NCBI GenBank assembly: GCA_052034525.1
Contig: JBPOIK010000008.1
Location: 1 to 64,000 of the forward strand
Direction: 5' to 3'
Source: JAFGJQ01 sp052034525
Lineage (GTDB): Bacteria > Planctomycetota > Phycisphaerae > UBA1845
DNA length: 64,000 nt
Part shown: piece after piece, positions 55,025-63,836 of the stretch
Layout: every line of letters begins with the position of its first letter
Position numbering within the stretch: the first letter of the stretch is position 1
Notes under the pieces: generated by a model
Seen by the model: only the letters and a program-made list of their open reading frames with translations
What the model was told of the DNA's origin: nothing
The model's database searches: none
Translations under genes and position numbers: made by a program

Positions 55025-57182
55025 CCTCGCGCTCAATTCGCTTGGGAATCCGGATGTCTCCGAAGAAGTTGTAGTGGTCGATGCCTTCCACGATGCCCCA
55101 GGCATAATGCCCTCCCGCAAAGTAAACGCGCGGTTCGCCGCGCAGATGGTCCAGCTCCCTGGCGTGATTGCCCACCACCACGCCCAGCGTGTTCCCGGTC
55201 ACCATCTCCTCGTCATTCCCCGAGTCGCCCGCCACCAGGCAATGCTCCAGCGGAAAACCCCATTTGTAGGCGAAGTAACGCAGGGCCATGCCCTTGGACG
55301 CCCGGATGGGCAGCAGATCCAGATAGGCCTCGTGAGAATAAATCACGCGGGCGTGCAGATTCGATCGACGGAGCTTTCGCACGATGTCGCGAACCTTCGG
55401 CGGGTTGTTTCGAGTCGTGAAATAGCTGATCTTGTACGGCCCCTGCCCTTCCGGCGGCTGGAGCTTCAGCCCGGCCATCCCCTTCATGGCCTTCCGAAGT
55501 CCGTCCGGGTTCCAGCGATAGTTCAGGTGCTCCGTCCAGGCCGTATCCTCCACCAGACGCGATCCGTAGTGAATGGCGCTGCCGACGCCGGTAATCAGCA
55601 ATTGTGGCGTCGGAATCTTCCATTCCTTCAGCACGTCCAGCGTCAGTTTCAGGCTGCGGCCGGTGGCGATCCCGAACGCCACGCGGTCTCCCGCTTCCCG
55701 CAGCCGTTGCAGCAGCGCCTGCAATCCTCGGCGGTCGCCGATCAGCGTGTTGTCGATGTCGGACACCACAATGCGGTCGGCGGTGATCAACCGGCTCTTT
55801 TTGCTGTAGAAGGCCCGTCGTCGCTCGACCTGCGCCATGGTGGGCCGAGCCGCTTTCATGTACCGACTCACGTGCGCCGACCACGAGAACGTGTTGTGAG
55901 CGCCCCTGATTCCCGCCCGGGACCAGCGCTTCCATTGCTCGCGGTCCGACACGGCCTTCAGCAAAGCCTCGCCCATGGCGGAGGCGTCCAGCGGGTCAAT
56001 CAACACCCCGTTCTGGCACGCCTGCACGATGTCCCGCGGGCCGCCGTCCTCCGTCGCCACAATCGGCAGTCCGCTGGCGGCAGCCTCAATCAACGTCAGT
56101 CCGAACGGTTCCGTCAAGGCCGGATTAATGAAAACGCCGCGCGTGCTTGCGGCCAGCCGATACAGGTCGGGCACGTCGTCGGCGTGGTGGGACTTCGGAT
56201 ACGCGATCCGGCCGTAGAGGTTGTGGCGATCGACGAGGTATAGGATTTCCTGAAGCACTTCTCGCGCGCCCCGATCCATTTCCCGCAGGTCGTCACGAGT
56301 GCCTGCCACCACGACCAGGTTGGCCGCTTCCTGGAGACGTGGGTTCTCCCCAAACGCCCGGACCAGTGTCGGAATGTTCTTGCGCGGATCGGGGCGGGAC
56401 AGGGCCAGAATCATCGGCTTGTCCGGATTCATCAGGAACGGCACGATTTGCCTTAGTATCGGTACCGCTCGAGCGTCACGCCGTGAGGGCGGACGAAACC
56501 GGCTCAGATCCACGCCCGGCGGAATGACCACCATCCGGTTGGGCTGGTAGTTGTCGTACCGGGCATACTGATCATCCACCTCCTGCCGGGTGCTGGCCAC
56601 GACGAATCCCGCGTGATCCAGAGCGGTCTCCTCCGCCTCGATACGTCGCGAGATCCGATAGCGTTTTTCAATCGTCTCGGCCTTCATTCCTCCGTCGAGG
56701 AGACGTTGCCGTTTGACCCGACCCAGCGAGTGGCCGGTGAATGCCATCGGAAGGTGCAGCAGGGCCCCGAGCTGCGAGCAGACGAATCCGGCATCTGCGT
56801 AGTGGGCGTGCAGCAAGTCCGGAACACGATCCTGCGATCGGAAGTACTGAACGATGTTGTCCACGAAGCCGTCCAGGTGGCGCCAAAGCGACTCCTTGGG
56901 CATGTAGCGAGCCGGTCCGCACTCGATCCGGACGATCTGGGCCCCGGAAGCCAGATCCTCGAAGGGCTCCGCATATCCGGCGTCCACGCGCGGATCCTCG
57001 ATCAGCCGAGTGATCAGATCCACCTGGGCCACGTCCGGATGCTCGACCAGGGCCTTGGCCAGCTCAACCACGTACGTCGTCTGACCCCCGGTGTCGGCAT
57101 CCCGACCCAGTTCCAGGTTGGTCCCGCGAATCAGTCCGTGCGGGCTGATCAGCACAATGTATCGCCCTTCGTCGCTGGGCAT
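55017..57182 (-). CDS. sps: sucrose-phosphate synthase fused to a sucrose-phosphate phosphatase domain
   Basis: 721 residues. GGGAGG six bases before ATG 57182. GT part (about 1-450): LISPHGLIRGTNLELGRDADTGGQTTYVVELAKAL, AHYADAGFVCSQLG, and donor site INPALTEPFGLTLIEAAASGLP. HAD phosphatase part from about 470: VVSDIDNTLIGDRRG with the nucleophile Asp, GIATGRSL, and the closing LVAGDSGNDEEMV. Joins UDP-glucose and fructose-6-P and probably removes the phosphate, since the phosphatase motifs are intact. A bidomain enzyme like those of cyanobacteria. Confidence 0.95.
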   Translation of the reverse strand: MPSDEGRYIVLISPHGLIRGTNLELGRDADTGGQTTYVVELAKALVEHPDVAQVDLITRLIEDPRVDAGYAEPFEDLASGAQIVRIECGPARYMPKESLWRHLDGFVDNIVQYFRSQDRVPDLLHAHYADAGFVCSQLGALLHLPMAFTGHSLGRVKRQRLLDGGMKAETIEKRYRISRRIEAEETALDHAGFVVASTRQEVDDQYARYDNYQPNRMVVIPPGVDLSRFRPPSRRDARAVPILRQIVPFLMNPDKPMILALSRPDPRKNIPTLVRAFGENPRLQEAANLVVVAGTRDDLREMDRGAREVLQEILYLVDRHNLYGRIAYPKSHHADDVPDLYRLAASTRGVFINPALTEPFGLTLIEAAASGLPIVATEDGGPRDIVQACQNGVLIDPLDASAMGEALLKAVSDREQWKRWSRAGIRGAHNTFSWSAHVSRYMKAARPTMAQVERRRAFYSKKSRLITADRIVVSDIDNTLIGDRRGLQALLQRLREAGDRVAFGIATGRSLKLTLDVLKEWKIPTPQLLITGVGSAIHYGSRLVEDTAWTEHLNYRWNPDGLRKAMKGMAGLKLQPPEGQGPYKISYFTTRNNPPKVRDIVRKLRRSNLHARVIYSHEAYLDLLPIRASKGMALRYFAYKWGFPLEHCLVAGDSGNDEEMVTGNTLGVVVGNHARELDHLRGEPRVYFAGGHYAWGIVEGIDHYNFFGDIRIPKRIEREDE

Positions 57183-57631
57183 GTCGGTCCTCCCGCCATC
57201 CAGCTTGTCTGTGCGAACCTCCACCAGATGCGAAAGAGCACGAGACCGGCCCCCGCTTGCCAGGCGACGCCACGGCCACGCTCAACGCTCGTTCGACGTT
57301 TCCGAAGGGTAAACGGCCAGGCCGGCGCTGGGAAGGGGGTTCCAGAGCCATAGTCATCACTGCATTTGAGTGAGGTCCGCCACTTCGCACCACGAAGGAG
57401 CCAGGCGGGTTGACGAAGCCCCCTCGTTTGCGTCAGCGCGATCGCTTCGACGCAGCAGTACCGTGATCCCTCACTTCTGTCGTTCTTCTGGGACAGTCCT
57501 GGGAATCGCAGATCAAATCCAGCCAAAGAACCCATCTTTTTGCGAAATCCGCTTTCAGCACGCAAATGGGCTCCTGATGGCGTGGCCACGGCGGTCGAGA
57601 TGACGGGAGGGAGCAAAACACTGACGTTTGT
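57183..57631 (-). other. long leader between the sucrose promoter and sps
   Basis: About 440 bases lie between the predicted promoter at 57632-57660 and the sps start. Open frames here overlap sps out of frame and have no RBS. Either an unusually long untranslated leader or a second promoter closer to sps. Confidence 0.4.
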
Positions 57632-57672
57632 GTTATACCTGTGTTAACATTCTGCTACAACACATGTTAACA
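57632..57672 (-). promoter_or_regulatory. promoter with two TGTTAACA operator-like palindromes
   Basis: Minus strand: -35 TTGTAG (57655-57660), 17-base spacer, -10 TATAAC (57632-57637). One TGTTAACA palindrome (57642-57649) lies inside the spacer and an identical one (57665-57672) just upstream of the -35, centres 23 bp apart, i.e. about two helical turns. A dimeric regulator on both sites would block RNA polymerase. Reads toward sps-sus. Confidence 0.6.
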
Positions 57673-57786
57673 GGTTCTCAAACAGTGGCGGAAGGCGGGC
57701 AGATGACCGGGACAGCTAAGACTCGCGATTGTGAACGGGATAACGAATAGACTCCGCCCCGGCTGTCACCAGACGACGGCAGCCGC

Positions 57787-58704
57787 TCACTCCCCCGACC
57801 CTGGCTTGAATCGAGCGACCAGTTCGGCCAGTTCCTCCGCGATGGTCGGCATCGCGCCCGGGCGGGTGACCATCAGCGTGCCGACCTCGTTGGCCAGGGC
57901 GGCCGCCGCGCTCAGAGGCCACTGGCGAAGGATGCCGGAAATGAACGCGGCTGTGAACGCATCTCCGGCGCCCACGGCGTCCAGCACCTCAACGTCCCGG
58001 CCCCGCACGTCCGCCACTTCCTGCGGTCCGACCACCAGACAGCCGTCCTCGGATCGCGTGATGCAGACGATCTGGATCCCGAATCCGCGCTGAAGAGCCG
58101 CCGCAAACTGGCGAGGCTCTGAAGTGCCAAGCTGAAGCAGACTGGCCAGGACGCTGACTTCATCGCTGTTAAGCTTGACCACCGCCGCGGCGTGCAACGA
58201 CTGCTCGATCCACTCCCGCCGGTACCAGAGCTGTCGCAGGTTCACGTCATAGACAATCAGCGCGTTGCGGGCCACCGTCAGGCAACGGTGGATGGTCTGG
58301 CGGCTGATCTGGCTGCGCTGGGCCAGCGTTCCGAAACAGACCGCCGAGGCCCCAGCCAGAACCTGTTCCAGCTCTTGATTGAACTCCAGGGAATCCCAGG
58401 CCGCGTCTTCGTGGATGATGAATGTGGGCCGGTCTGGATTGGACGTGTTGACGGTGACTCTGCCGGTGGGGCGATCGGGATCCGTCTGGATATACTGCGT
58501 GTCCAGACCCCGTTCAGCGAGATATTTGCGGAGTTCCCGTCCCAGCACGTCATCTCCCACCCGCGAGACCACAATGCCCCGATGTCCCAGTTGAGCGGCA
58601 TGGTACGCCACGTTGGCTGGCGCCCCGCCCGGCCTCCGCGAATCCGGGAAGCAATCCCACAGAACCTCCCCCAAGCCGATCACCACCTGCCCCGCGGTAT
58701 CCAT
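57787..58704 (-). CDS. fructokinase, PfkB family
   Basis: 305 residues. GGAGG eight bases before ATG. Family signatures: IGLGEVLWDCFPD, GGAPANVAYHAAQLG near the start and DAVGAGDAFTAAFISG with the catalytic Asp. LNSDEVSVL is the N-x-x-E substrate region. Phosphorylates fructose released by sucrose synthase or cleavage, feeding fructose-6-P to the neighbouring SPS; the position beside sps-sus supports fructose over other sugars. A weak promoter (TTGCGT, 16 bases, TATCCT) precedes it. Confidence 0.9.
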   Translation of the reverse strand: MDTAGQVVIGLGEVLWDCFPDSRRPGGAPANVAYHAAQLGHRGIVVSRVGDDVLGRELRKYLAERGLDTQYIQTDPDRPTGRVTVNTSNPDRPTFIIHEDAAWDSLEFNQELEQVLAGASAVCFGTLAQRSQISRQTIHRCLTVARNALIVYDVNLRQLWYRREWIEQSLHAAAVVKLNSDEVSVLASLLQLGTSEPRQFAAALQRGFGIQIVCITRSEDGCLVVGPQEVADVRGRDVEVLDAVGAGDAFTAAFISGILRQWPLSAAAALANEVGTLMVTRPGAMPTIAEELAELVARFKPGSGE

Positions 58705-58858
58705 TCACACAACCTCCAATCAAATCTCAGGATAGGGATCGGATGGCACTACGCAAGGAAGACGTCATTCCGGCAGGCATGTCCCCACTGAGAACGCGGC
58801 TGACACCGGTGAGGTGGCCGAGTCTGCCCGCGTGGCCAGCAGGGTGCTGGACCGTCAG

Positions 58859-58907
58859 AAAAAGAGTGAAGCCCACCGGTGGTGCCGTACGTCCGCCGGT
58901 GGGCTTC
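58859..58907 (-). terminator. intrinsic terminator after the 21-aa microprotein
   Basis: Minus strand: GAAGCCCACCGG / CCGGTGGGCTTC, perfect 12-bp stem (58868-58879 and 58896-58907), 16-base loop, extended by AAGAG/CTCTT flanks, then a TTTTT run (58859-58863). Classic Rho-independent terminator, 25 bp after the microprotein stop. Confidence 0.8.
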
Positions 58908-58931
58908 GCCGCTCTTACCTGGGACCGTTCG

Positions 58932-58997
58932 CTAGAGCTGCGCGTTCCCAATGCCAAAGAGCGCAAGAATCGCAGCCAGGAATGTGAAAATACACAT
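58932..58997 (-). CDS. 21-residue hydrophobic microprotein
   Basis: ATG 58997 with AGGAG nine bases upstream (59007-59011); TAG at 58932. Sequence starts MCIFTFLAAILALFGIG and ends NAQL: one short membrane-inserting helix. A strong terminator follows 25 bp later, so this is a complete small transcription unit, not the leader of another gene: the next leftward gene (fructokinase) starts beyond the terminator. Alternatively, the terminator plus peptide act as an attenuator for fructokinase. No homologue recognised. Confidence 0.55.
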   Translation of the reverse strand: MCIFTFLAAILALFGIGNAQL

Positions 58998-59506
58998 TGG
59001 CTTACTCTCCTACCAATAGACTCTGCGCGAACCCAATACGCCGCACATGCGGACGATCGGCTGCGACCATGTCGCTATCGCGCTGATACACTGATCTTCG
59101 GCCCGAACTCTCGGCGGGTCATTCTGCCGCCTGCATCGTACCCGTCGGCGCACCATCTGCACTCCGGTGCCGCCATCTCCTGCCAGCGGGCGGTAGCGCC
59201 CGCTTCCGAGCAACCGGACGGGGCTGGGGTCCCCACCGCAGGAAGACGGAGTGTTCTACTGGATATCGTCCAACTCGCCAAGCGCGCTTTAGCACGCAAA
59301 AATGAGTCGGGGAAGCAATATGACCACGGGAAGGCGGGATTCCCTCTACCCCCGGAAAAAACACCATGTGTCGCATTATTGGCACAGCATCCTGAGGGAG
59401 AGTGCCCTCCCGCCGATGGGCCTGCCCACTCGACCGATTGGCGGTCGAGGCGGCTCTGGGCAAGACCATCGTGCGGGAGTGCTTCGCGAGTATCCGTCTG
59501 TCGGCA
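58998..59506. other. intergenic region before the microprotein
   Basis: About 500 bp with no convincing gene. It must contain the promoter for the microprotein transcript; no clear hexamer pair was found. Confidence 0.35.
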
Positions 59507-60244
59507 TCAGGGACTCTGGTGGACCATGCCGTTGCGGGCGCGGAAGTGCGTGATCAGTCCGTCCCCCAGACTTCGCGTCATCCAGTAGGATCGTGGCAGC
59601 GGAAACCGACTATCGTCCACCACGTCCGAGGCCATCTGTCGCGGGAACTTCTTCGCGGCCGGATTGGGCCCCGCGCTCCAGACGGCGTAGGTGACCGGGC
59701 TGACCGGCTCATCGGCGAAGTTGTGGTAGTATCGCCCTTCTTCCTCGGCACAGGTCGGAAAATCATCCGGCACCCAGATCTTCGATCGGGGCTTCCAGGG
59801 CTGATCCGGCTTATCGAAGAGCGTCCCGTTCTGGTAAATCGCCCCCGGCGCGACGTACTGATACGTTCGTCGCGAGTCGAAGCGATCACGCAGGTCCGCC
59901 TGCGGAATAGCACTGGGAGCCGGCGCGAGAAACCGCTCCTGCGCCAGCTCGATCGGCAGTTGGTAGTTCACGTCCGTGCCACAGGCTACGCGGGTCGGTG
60001 GCACGCGGTCCTGACAGCTCAACGCGTAGGCATCCAGGGCCAGCGTGATCTGTCGCAGGTCCGAATGGACGGCCACCATCCGCGCCCTCATGCGGGCGGC
60101 GCGCAGACCCGGCATCAGCAGCGCCAGCAGCAATGCGAGGATGCTGGTTACCACCAGCAGCTCAACCAGCGTGAACGCCCGCCGCCTCCACAGATGTCGG
60201 GGCCTCAGGGGCACGCCACCGGGTTGTCCGGCCCTCCAAGACAC
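59507..60244 (-). CDS. type II secretion-like pseudopilin
   Basis: About 235-245 residues. Prepilin processing site and helix AFTLVELLVVTSILALLLALLMPGLRAAR (Phe at +1, Glu at +5). The globular part is rich in aromatic residues (GRYYHNFADEPVSPVTYAVWSAGPNP) in the style of planctomycete N-methylated pseudopilins with a DUF1559-like or H-X9-DG-type C-terminus. Its GTG start (60244, or 60214) overlaps the end of the dockerin gene by up to 40 bases, implying coupling. Probably exported by a type II or type IV pilus system. Confidence 0.82.
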   Translation of the reverse strand: MSWRAGQPGGVPLRPRHLWRRRAFTLVELLVVTSILALLLALLMPGLRAARMRARMVAVHSDLRQITLALDAYALSCQDRVPPTRVACGTDVNYQLPIELAQERFLAPAPSAIPQADLRDRFDSRRTYQYVAPGAIYQNGTLFDKPDQPWKPRSKIWVPDDFPTCAEEEGRYYHNFADEPVSPVTYAVWSAGPNPAAKKFPRQMASDVVDDSRFPLPRSYWMTRSLGDGLITHFRARNGMVHQSP

Positions 60245-61329
60245 ATTAGCACTTCCACCAGATCGTTCTCATCGACGTCCCCATCGAAATCCAGGTCGAA
60301 ATCCTCGCACCATGCGTCGGCGGGCGGCGCACCGTCACCCGCATAACACGATTGAAACCACGCGAGGTCTCTCAAATCCACGTCGCCGTCCCCGTCCGTG
60401 TCACCCGGTTGCATCGGCATGATGAAGTCCTGCCCGTCAAAGCCCATGACCCAGAGCCGATAGCCTCCCTTCCAGCCGTCCGAACCGTCCGTGTCCTCCT
60501 GATCGAAGATGCCCACAATGGAAAACGGCCCGGTCGGCGCGGGCTGATCCACGAAACCGCGCGACCGCCCCAGAAGGGCCGGCAGCGTTCGGCCGGTCGC
60601 ATCGGTCAGCGTCAACAAGGCTTCGGGACCCCAGCCGGTGGGATCAACGAAACTTACGCCGGAAATCTTGACGAGCGAGCCCTGGTAACGCTCCGCACCG
60701 GTCTGCCGGGTCGGATCGAACAGGAATTCGTCCGCCGCATCCTTCACATCCGAAAGCGTGATGACTGTCGGATCGGGCAGCCCGACTCCCGCCTCCAACA
60801 AGACCACGTCAAAATCCTGCTGGGGGGCCTTGATATGCTGCTCGTTGATGTTCGCCTTGCCACGGAAAAAGAGTCCCGGCGCGCGAGCCCGGACCTCCAC
60901 CCGATCCCCCGGCCGCATTCGGCGCCCGGTCGCCTCGTCATACGTGATCCGATCCAGTTCGGCCACCCATTCCGCATCGCTGTAGCTGCCGGCCGGGTGT
61001 GTGCCGGTCATGCGGCCGATATACTGCCCCATCCAGAGTGCCGTGCCGCCAAAATCGCCGACCGCGTCGGCCTGGAGAAAGACTTGCCACGTGCCGCCCA
61101 TGTAGACCGGCGCGGCGGCCCGGGCCGCCAGCATGTCCTGTGGCCGGTTCAGGAGAATGCCTTGAATGCGAATAGGATCGGTCATGGGAAAAGTCCCGGT
61201 CCCGTTTCCATCTACCGCTTGAAGCTGCGCGTGAAACGTCTCCGGCAGATTCGGCCAGTCCGGTTCTTGCGCAACTGCCGTAAAAACAAAAAGTAACAAC
61301 ACAAGACCAACCTGACTCACTCGTAGCAT
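60205..61329 (-). CDS. secreted protein with C-terminal dockerin type I
   Basis: 374 residues. AGGAG ten bases before ATG 61329; signal MLRVSQVGLVLLLFVFTAVA. A beta-rich body of about 290 residues contains RIQGILLNRPQDMLAA and an OB-like or bOB/DUF-type segment LVKISGVSFVD. The end is a complete dockerin: GDTDGDGDVDLRDLAWFQSC and DLDFDGDVDENDLVEVL, two calcium loops. No cohesin partner in the window. Extracellular, function unknown. Confidence 0.83.
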   Translation of the reverse strand: MLRVSQVGLVLLLFVFTAVAQEPDWPNLPETFHAQLQAVDGNGTGTFPMTDPIRIQGILLNRPQDMLAARAAAPVYMGGTWQVFLQADAVGDFGGTALWMGQYIGRMTGTHPAGSYSDAEWVAELDRITYDEATGRRMRPGDRVEVRARAPGLFFRGKANINEQHIKAPQQDFDVVLLEAGVGLPDPTVITLSDVKDAADEFLFDPTRQTGAERYQGSLVKISGVSFVDPTGWGPEALLTLTDATGRTLPALLGRSRGFVDQPAPTGPFSIVGIFDQEDTDGSDGWKGGYRLWVMGFDGQDFIMPMQPGDTDGDGDVDLRDLAWFQSCYAGDGAPPADAWCEDFDLDFDGDVDENDLVEVLMCLGGPDNPVACP

Positions 61330-61522
61330 GTTCTGAATCTCCTTTCCCGTTGTTGGACGTACGTTTGGACGCAACCGCCGTGCTATGATTTTCCATATCG
61401 TAGCACGGGCATGTTAGTCTCCCACCCTCCCCAAGTCAAGCGAGTTCGAAGAGCCAGGCGGGCTGGCGGCAAGGGGACCTCTTGGCGGCGCTCGTTTCCG
61501 CTCGATGCGTGCCTGGCGGCTC

Positions 61523-63322
61523 TCACTCCTCCGCTTTCTTCTTTCCGAACTCCGGATCGATCGTCACCAGCGCTGCGACAATGAAACCCGGGATGGTGGA
61601 AATGACCACCCAGAGGAAGAAGTTCCGGTACCCGATGTGGTCCTGGAGCCAGCCGCTGAGCATGCCCGGCAGCATCATGCCGAGCGCCATGATGCCCGTG
61701 CAGATCGCATAATGGGCCGTTTTGTGGCGGCCCTCCGCTATCATGATCATGTACAGCATATACGCGGTGAAGCCGAATCCGTACCCGAACTGCTCGACGG
61801 CCACCGCGGCGCCGATGAGTGCGTAGCTGGTCGGCTGCGCCCAGGCGAGGTAGACGAACGCGAGGTCGGGCGTGTGCATGATGATGACCATGGGCCACAG
61901 CCAGAACCGCAGGCCGTGCTGCGAGATCAACAATCCGCCAAGAATGCCGCCGGCCGTCAACGCGGCGACGCCGATCGTCCCGTATATGAGGCCGACTTCG
62001 CCGGTCGTCAGGCCCAGACCGCCGATGTCGCGCGGATCGAGCAGAAACGGCGAAACGAGTTTGACCAACTGAGCTTCGGCGAACCGGAAGAACAGAAGGA
62101 ACGCCAGCACGATGCCGATGTCCCGTCGGCGGAAGAACAGGACGAAGGTGCGAAAGAATTCGGCCACGAAACCGCCCGAATCCCGCGAGCCGGCGGGACC
62201 GTCGGCGGCCGGACGGGGCAGCGCAAACTGGTGGTAGATGCAGAAGACCGCGAACAGTACGGCCAGGACGACGGCCACCGTGGTCCACGCCAGGGGGATG
62301 TTGCCTGCGGTGGCCTCGAAACTCGCCGAAGCCTCGTCCGCCAGTTGCGGATCGGTCCTGAATACGACCCGGGCGGGCGCATTCCAGTTGGCATCGTTAA
62401 AGGTCAACCGGGCGCCTTCCACGATGTCGATGCGATCGTCTCCGCTCTTGCGACTGACCAACACCACGATGGTTTGTCCCGGGGGCGGCTTCTGTGTAAG
62501 CCGCAGCGTGCCGACGCCGAGACTCCCACTGCCGGCTGACCGCGCCTGGCGAGGGCTGCCGAAATGGGCGGCGTCCGTGGCCGTACAGAAGCCATTCCGG
62601 ACGTTCTGGGCTCGCGCCTCGGATAAGAGGGCATCGGCCTGCGGTCCGGCGGTCACCGTCGTGCGGATTTCCACCCGCTCCGGATCGCTGAAGAGCTTCA
62701 GTTCGCCCAACGAAGGGGGTGGCCAGGGGGTCGATTCGTCCAGAACGGCAGGAGAATCCGGGGCGCCGGGCACCGTGGCGACAGAAATCTCCACGGGCGG
62801 AAGGCCGCTGCTGGTTTCGATGAAGCCGGCGAGCATCACGAGCAGCCCCTGCCCCGCGATGGTCGCGATTCGATAGAACGTGCTGCGAATGCCGACGAAG
62901 GCCGCCTGCTGATGCTGCGACAATCCGAGCATGTAGAAGCCGTCAGCGGCAATGTCGTGCGTGGCCGAGCAGAAGGCCATCATCCAGAAAAGGGCGATCG
63001 TGTATTGAAAAAAACGGGGCGCGGGGATGGCCAGCGCCAGCAGAGCCAGGGCCGCTCCCACCACGCCCTGCATGACGACGGTCCATCGTCGCTTGGTGCC
63101 CAGCAGGTCCACCACCGGGCTCCAGAGGGGCTTGATGACCCAAGGCAGGTACAGCCAGCTCGTGTAGAGGGCGATGTCGGTATTCGAAATGCCCAGCCGC
63201 TTGTACATGATGACCGAGACGGACATCACCATGACGTAGGGGATGCCCTGGGCGAAATACAGCGTGGGAATCCAGACCCAGGGGTTTCGGCGTGAGACAC
63301 TTGCGGCTGGCGCGTCGGACAT
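61523..63322 (-). CDS. AmpG-like MFS transporter with a large extracytoplasmic insertion
   Basis: 599 residues, GGAGG six bases before ATG 63322. N-terminal half: YFAQGIPYVMVMSVSVIMYKRLG, LYLPWVIKPLWSPVVD, CSATHDIAADGFYM, matching AmpG muropeptide permeases (PAT family). About residues 171-343 interrupt the fold between helices: this stretch has no membrane helix and contains VEGARLTFNDANWNAPARVVFRTD, the pattern of Calx-beta/Ig-like sandwich repeats. The second half has helices from about 345 to 590. Likely imports anhydromuropeptides or another wall sugar; the inserted domain is unusual. Confidence 0.85.
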   Translation of the reverse strand: MSDAPAASVSRRNPWVWIPTLYFAQGIPYVMVMSVSVIMYKRLGISNTDIALYTSWLYLPWVIKPLWSPVVDLLGTKRRWTVVMQGVVGAALALLALAIPAPRFFQYTIALFWMMAFCSATHDIAADGFYMLGLSQHQQAAFVGIRSTFYRIATIAGQGLLVMLAGFIETSSGLPPVEISVATVPGAPDSPAVLDESTPWPPPSLGELKLFSDPERVEIRTTVTAGPQADALLSEARAQNVRNGFCTATDAAHFGSPRQARSAGSGSLGVGTLRLTQKPPPGQTIVVLVSRKSGDDRIDIVEGARLTFNDANWNAPARVVFRTDPQLADEASASFEATAGNIPLAWTTVAVVLAVLFAVFCIYHQFALPRPAADGPAGSRDSGGFVAEFFRTFVLFFRRRDIGIVLAFLLFFRFAEAQLVKLVSPFLLDPRDIGGLGLTTGEVGLIYGTIGVAALTAGGILGGLLISQHGLRFWLWPMVIIMHTPDLAFVYLAWAQPTSYALIGAAVAVEQFGYGFGFTAYMLYMIMIAEGRHKTAHYAICTGIMALGMMLPGMLSGWLQDHIGYRNFFLWVVISTIPGFIVAALVTIDPEFGKKKAEE

Positions 63323-63578
63323 CAATGGCCTCCGGAGATGGCTGGCGGCATGTTGACCTCACGTGCGTTTCGGTCGCACGTTTTCGACATTCCTCGCTAT
63401 GCCTTGGCAGCTCTACAGGGCCTTTGGATCCACCGCAGGTCGTCGTGCACCGCAGCAGCCGCGCCAGCCGGCGATGGCCAGTGTAGCCAAGGTCGCACGC
63501 CCCGCACAGCCTGACCGGTTCAAAACGGCACGTGTGGCTGAAGACGCCGGATTGGAGGGAGCAGCGACAGCCAACCTA
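63323..63578. other. intergenic segment, nothing recognised
   Basis: About 255 bp between the small membrane protein and the AmpG-like gene. No hairpin or coding pattern was seen. Confidence 0.35.
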
Positions 63579-63836
63579 TCATGCGGCGAGAGTCTCCAAA
63601 CTGACGGAACCCGTTGCTTGACAAATGATTAGAGGCGGGCCCCGAGCACGGCCGCTCCAGGAGAGAGCCCGAGTGATTCCGGTCGCCCCGGCCCAGTGCG
63701 CGACGAGCAGATTGAGGACCGGGACGGCCAGCCAGAGCAGTGCCGTCCAGACCGCCAGCGCTACGACGGACCGAATTACCAGATGCCGCAAGGCCCTGGT
63801 CAGGCCGATGGCCGGTGTCCACTCCTGGTCTGGCAT
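63579..63836 (-). CDS. small membrane protein, 85 residues
   Basis: ATG 63836 with AAGGAG nine bases upstream. Polar N-terminus (MPDQEWTPAIGLTRALRH), one long hydrophobic segment at about residues 21-47 (VIRSVVALAVWTALLWLAVPVLNLLV), then a short Gly/Arg-rich tail. Unknown; position upstream of the AmpG-like transporter on the same strand may or may not be meaningful (257 bp apart). Confidence 0.6.
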   Translation of the reverse strand: MPDQEWTPAIGLTRALRHLVIRSVVALAVWTALLWLAVPVLNLLVAHWAGATGITRALSWSGRARGPPLIICQATGSVSLETLAA

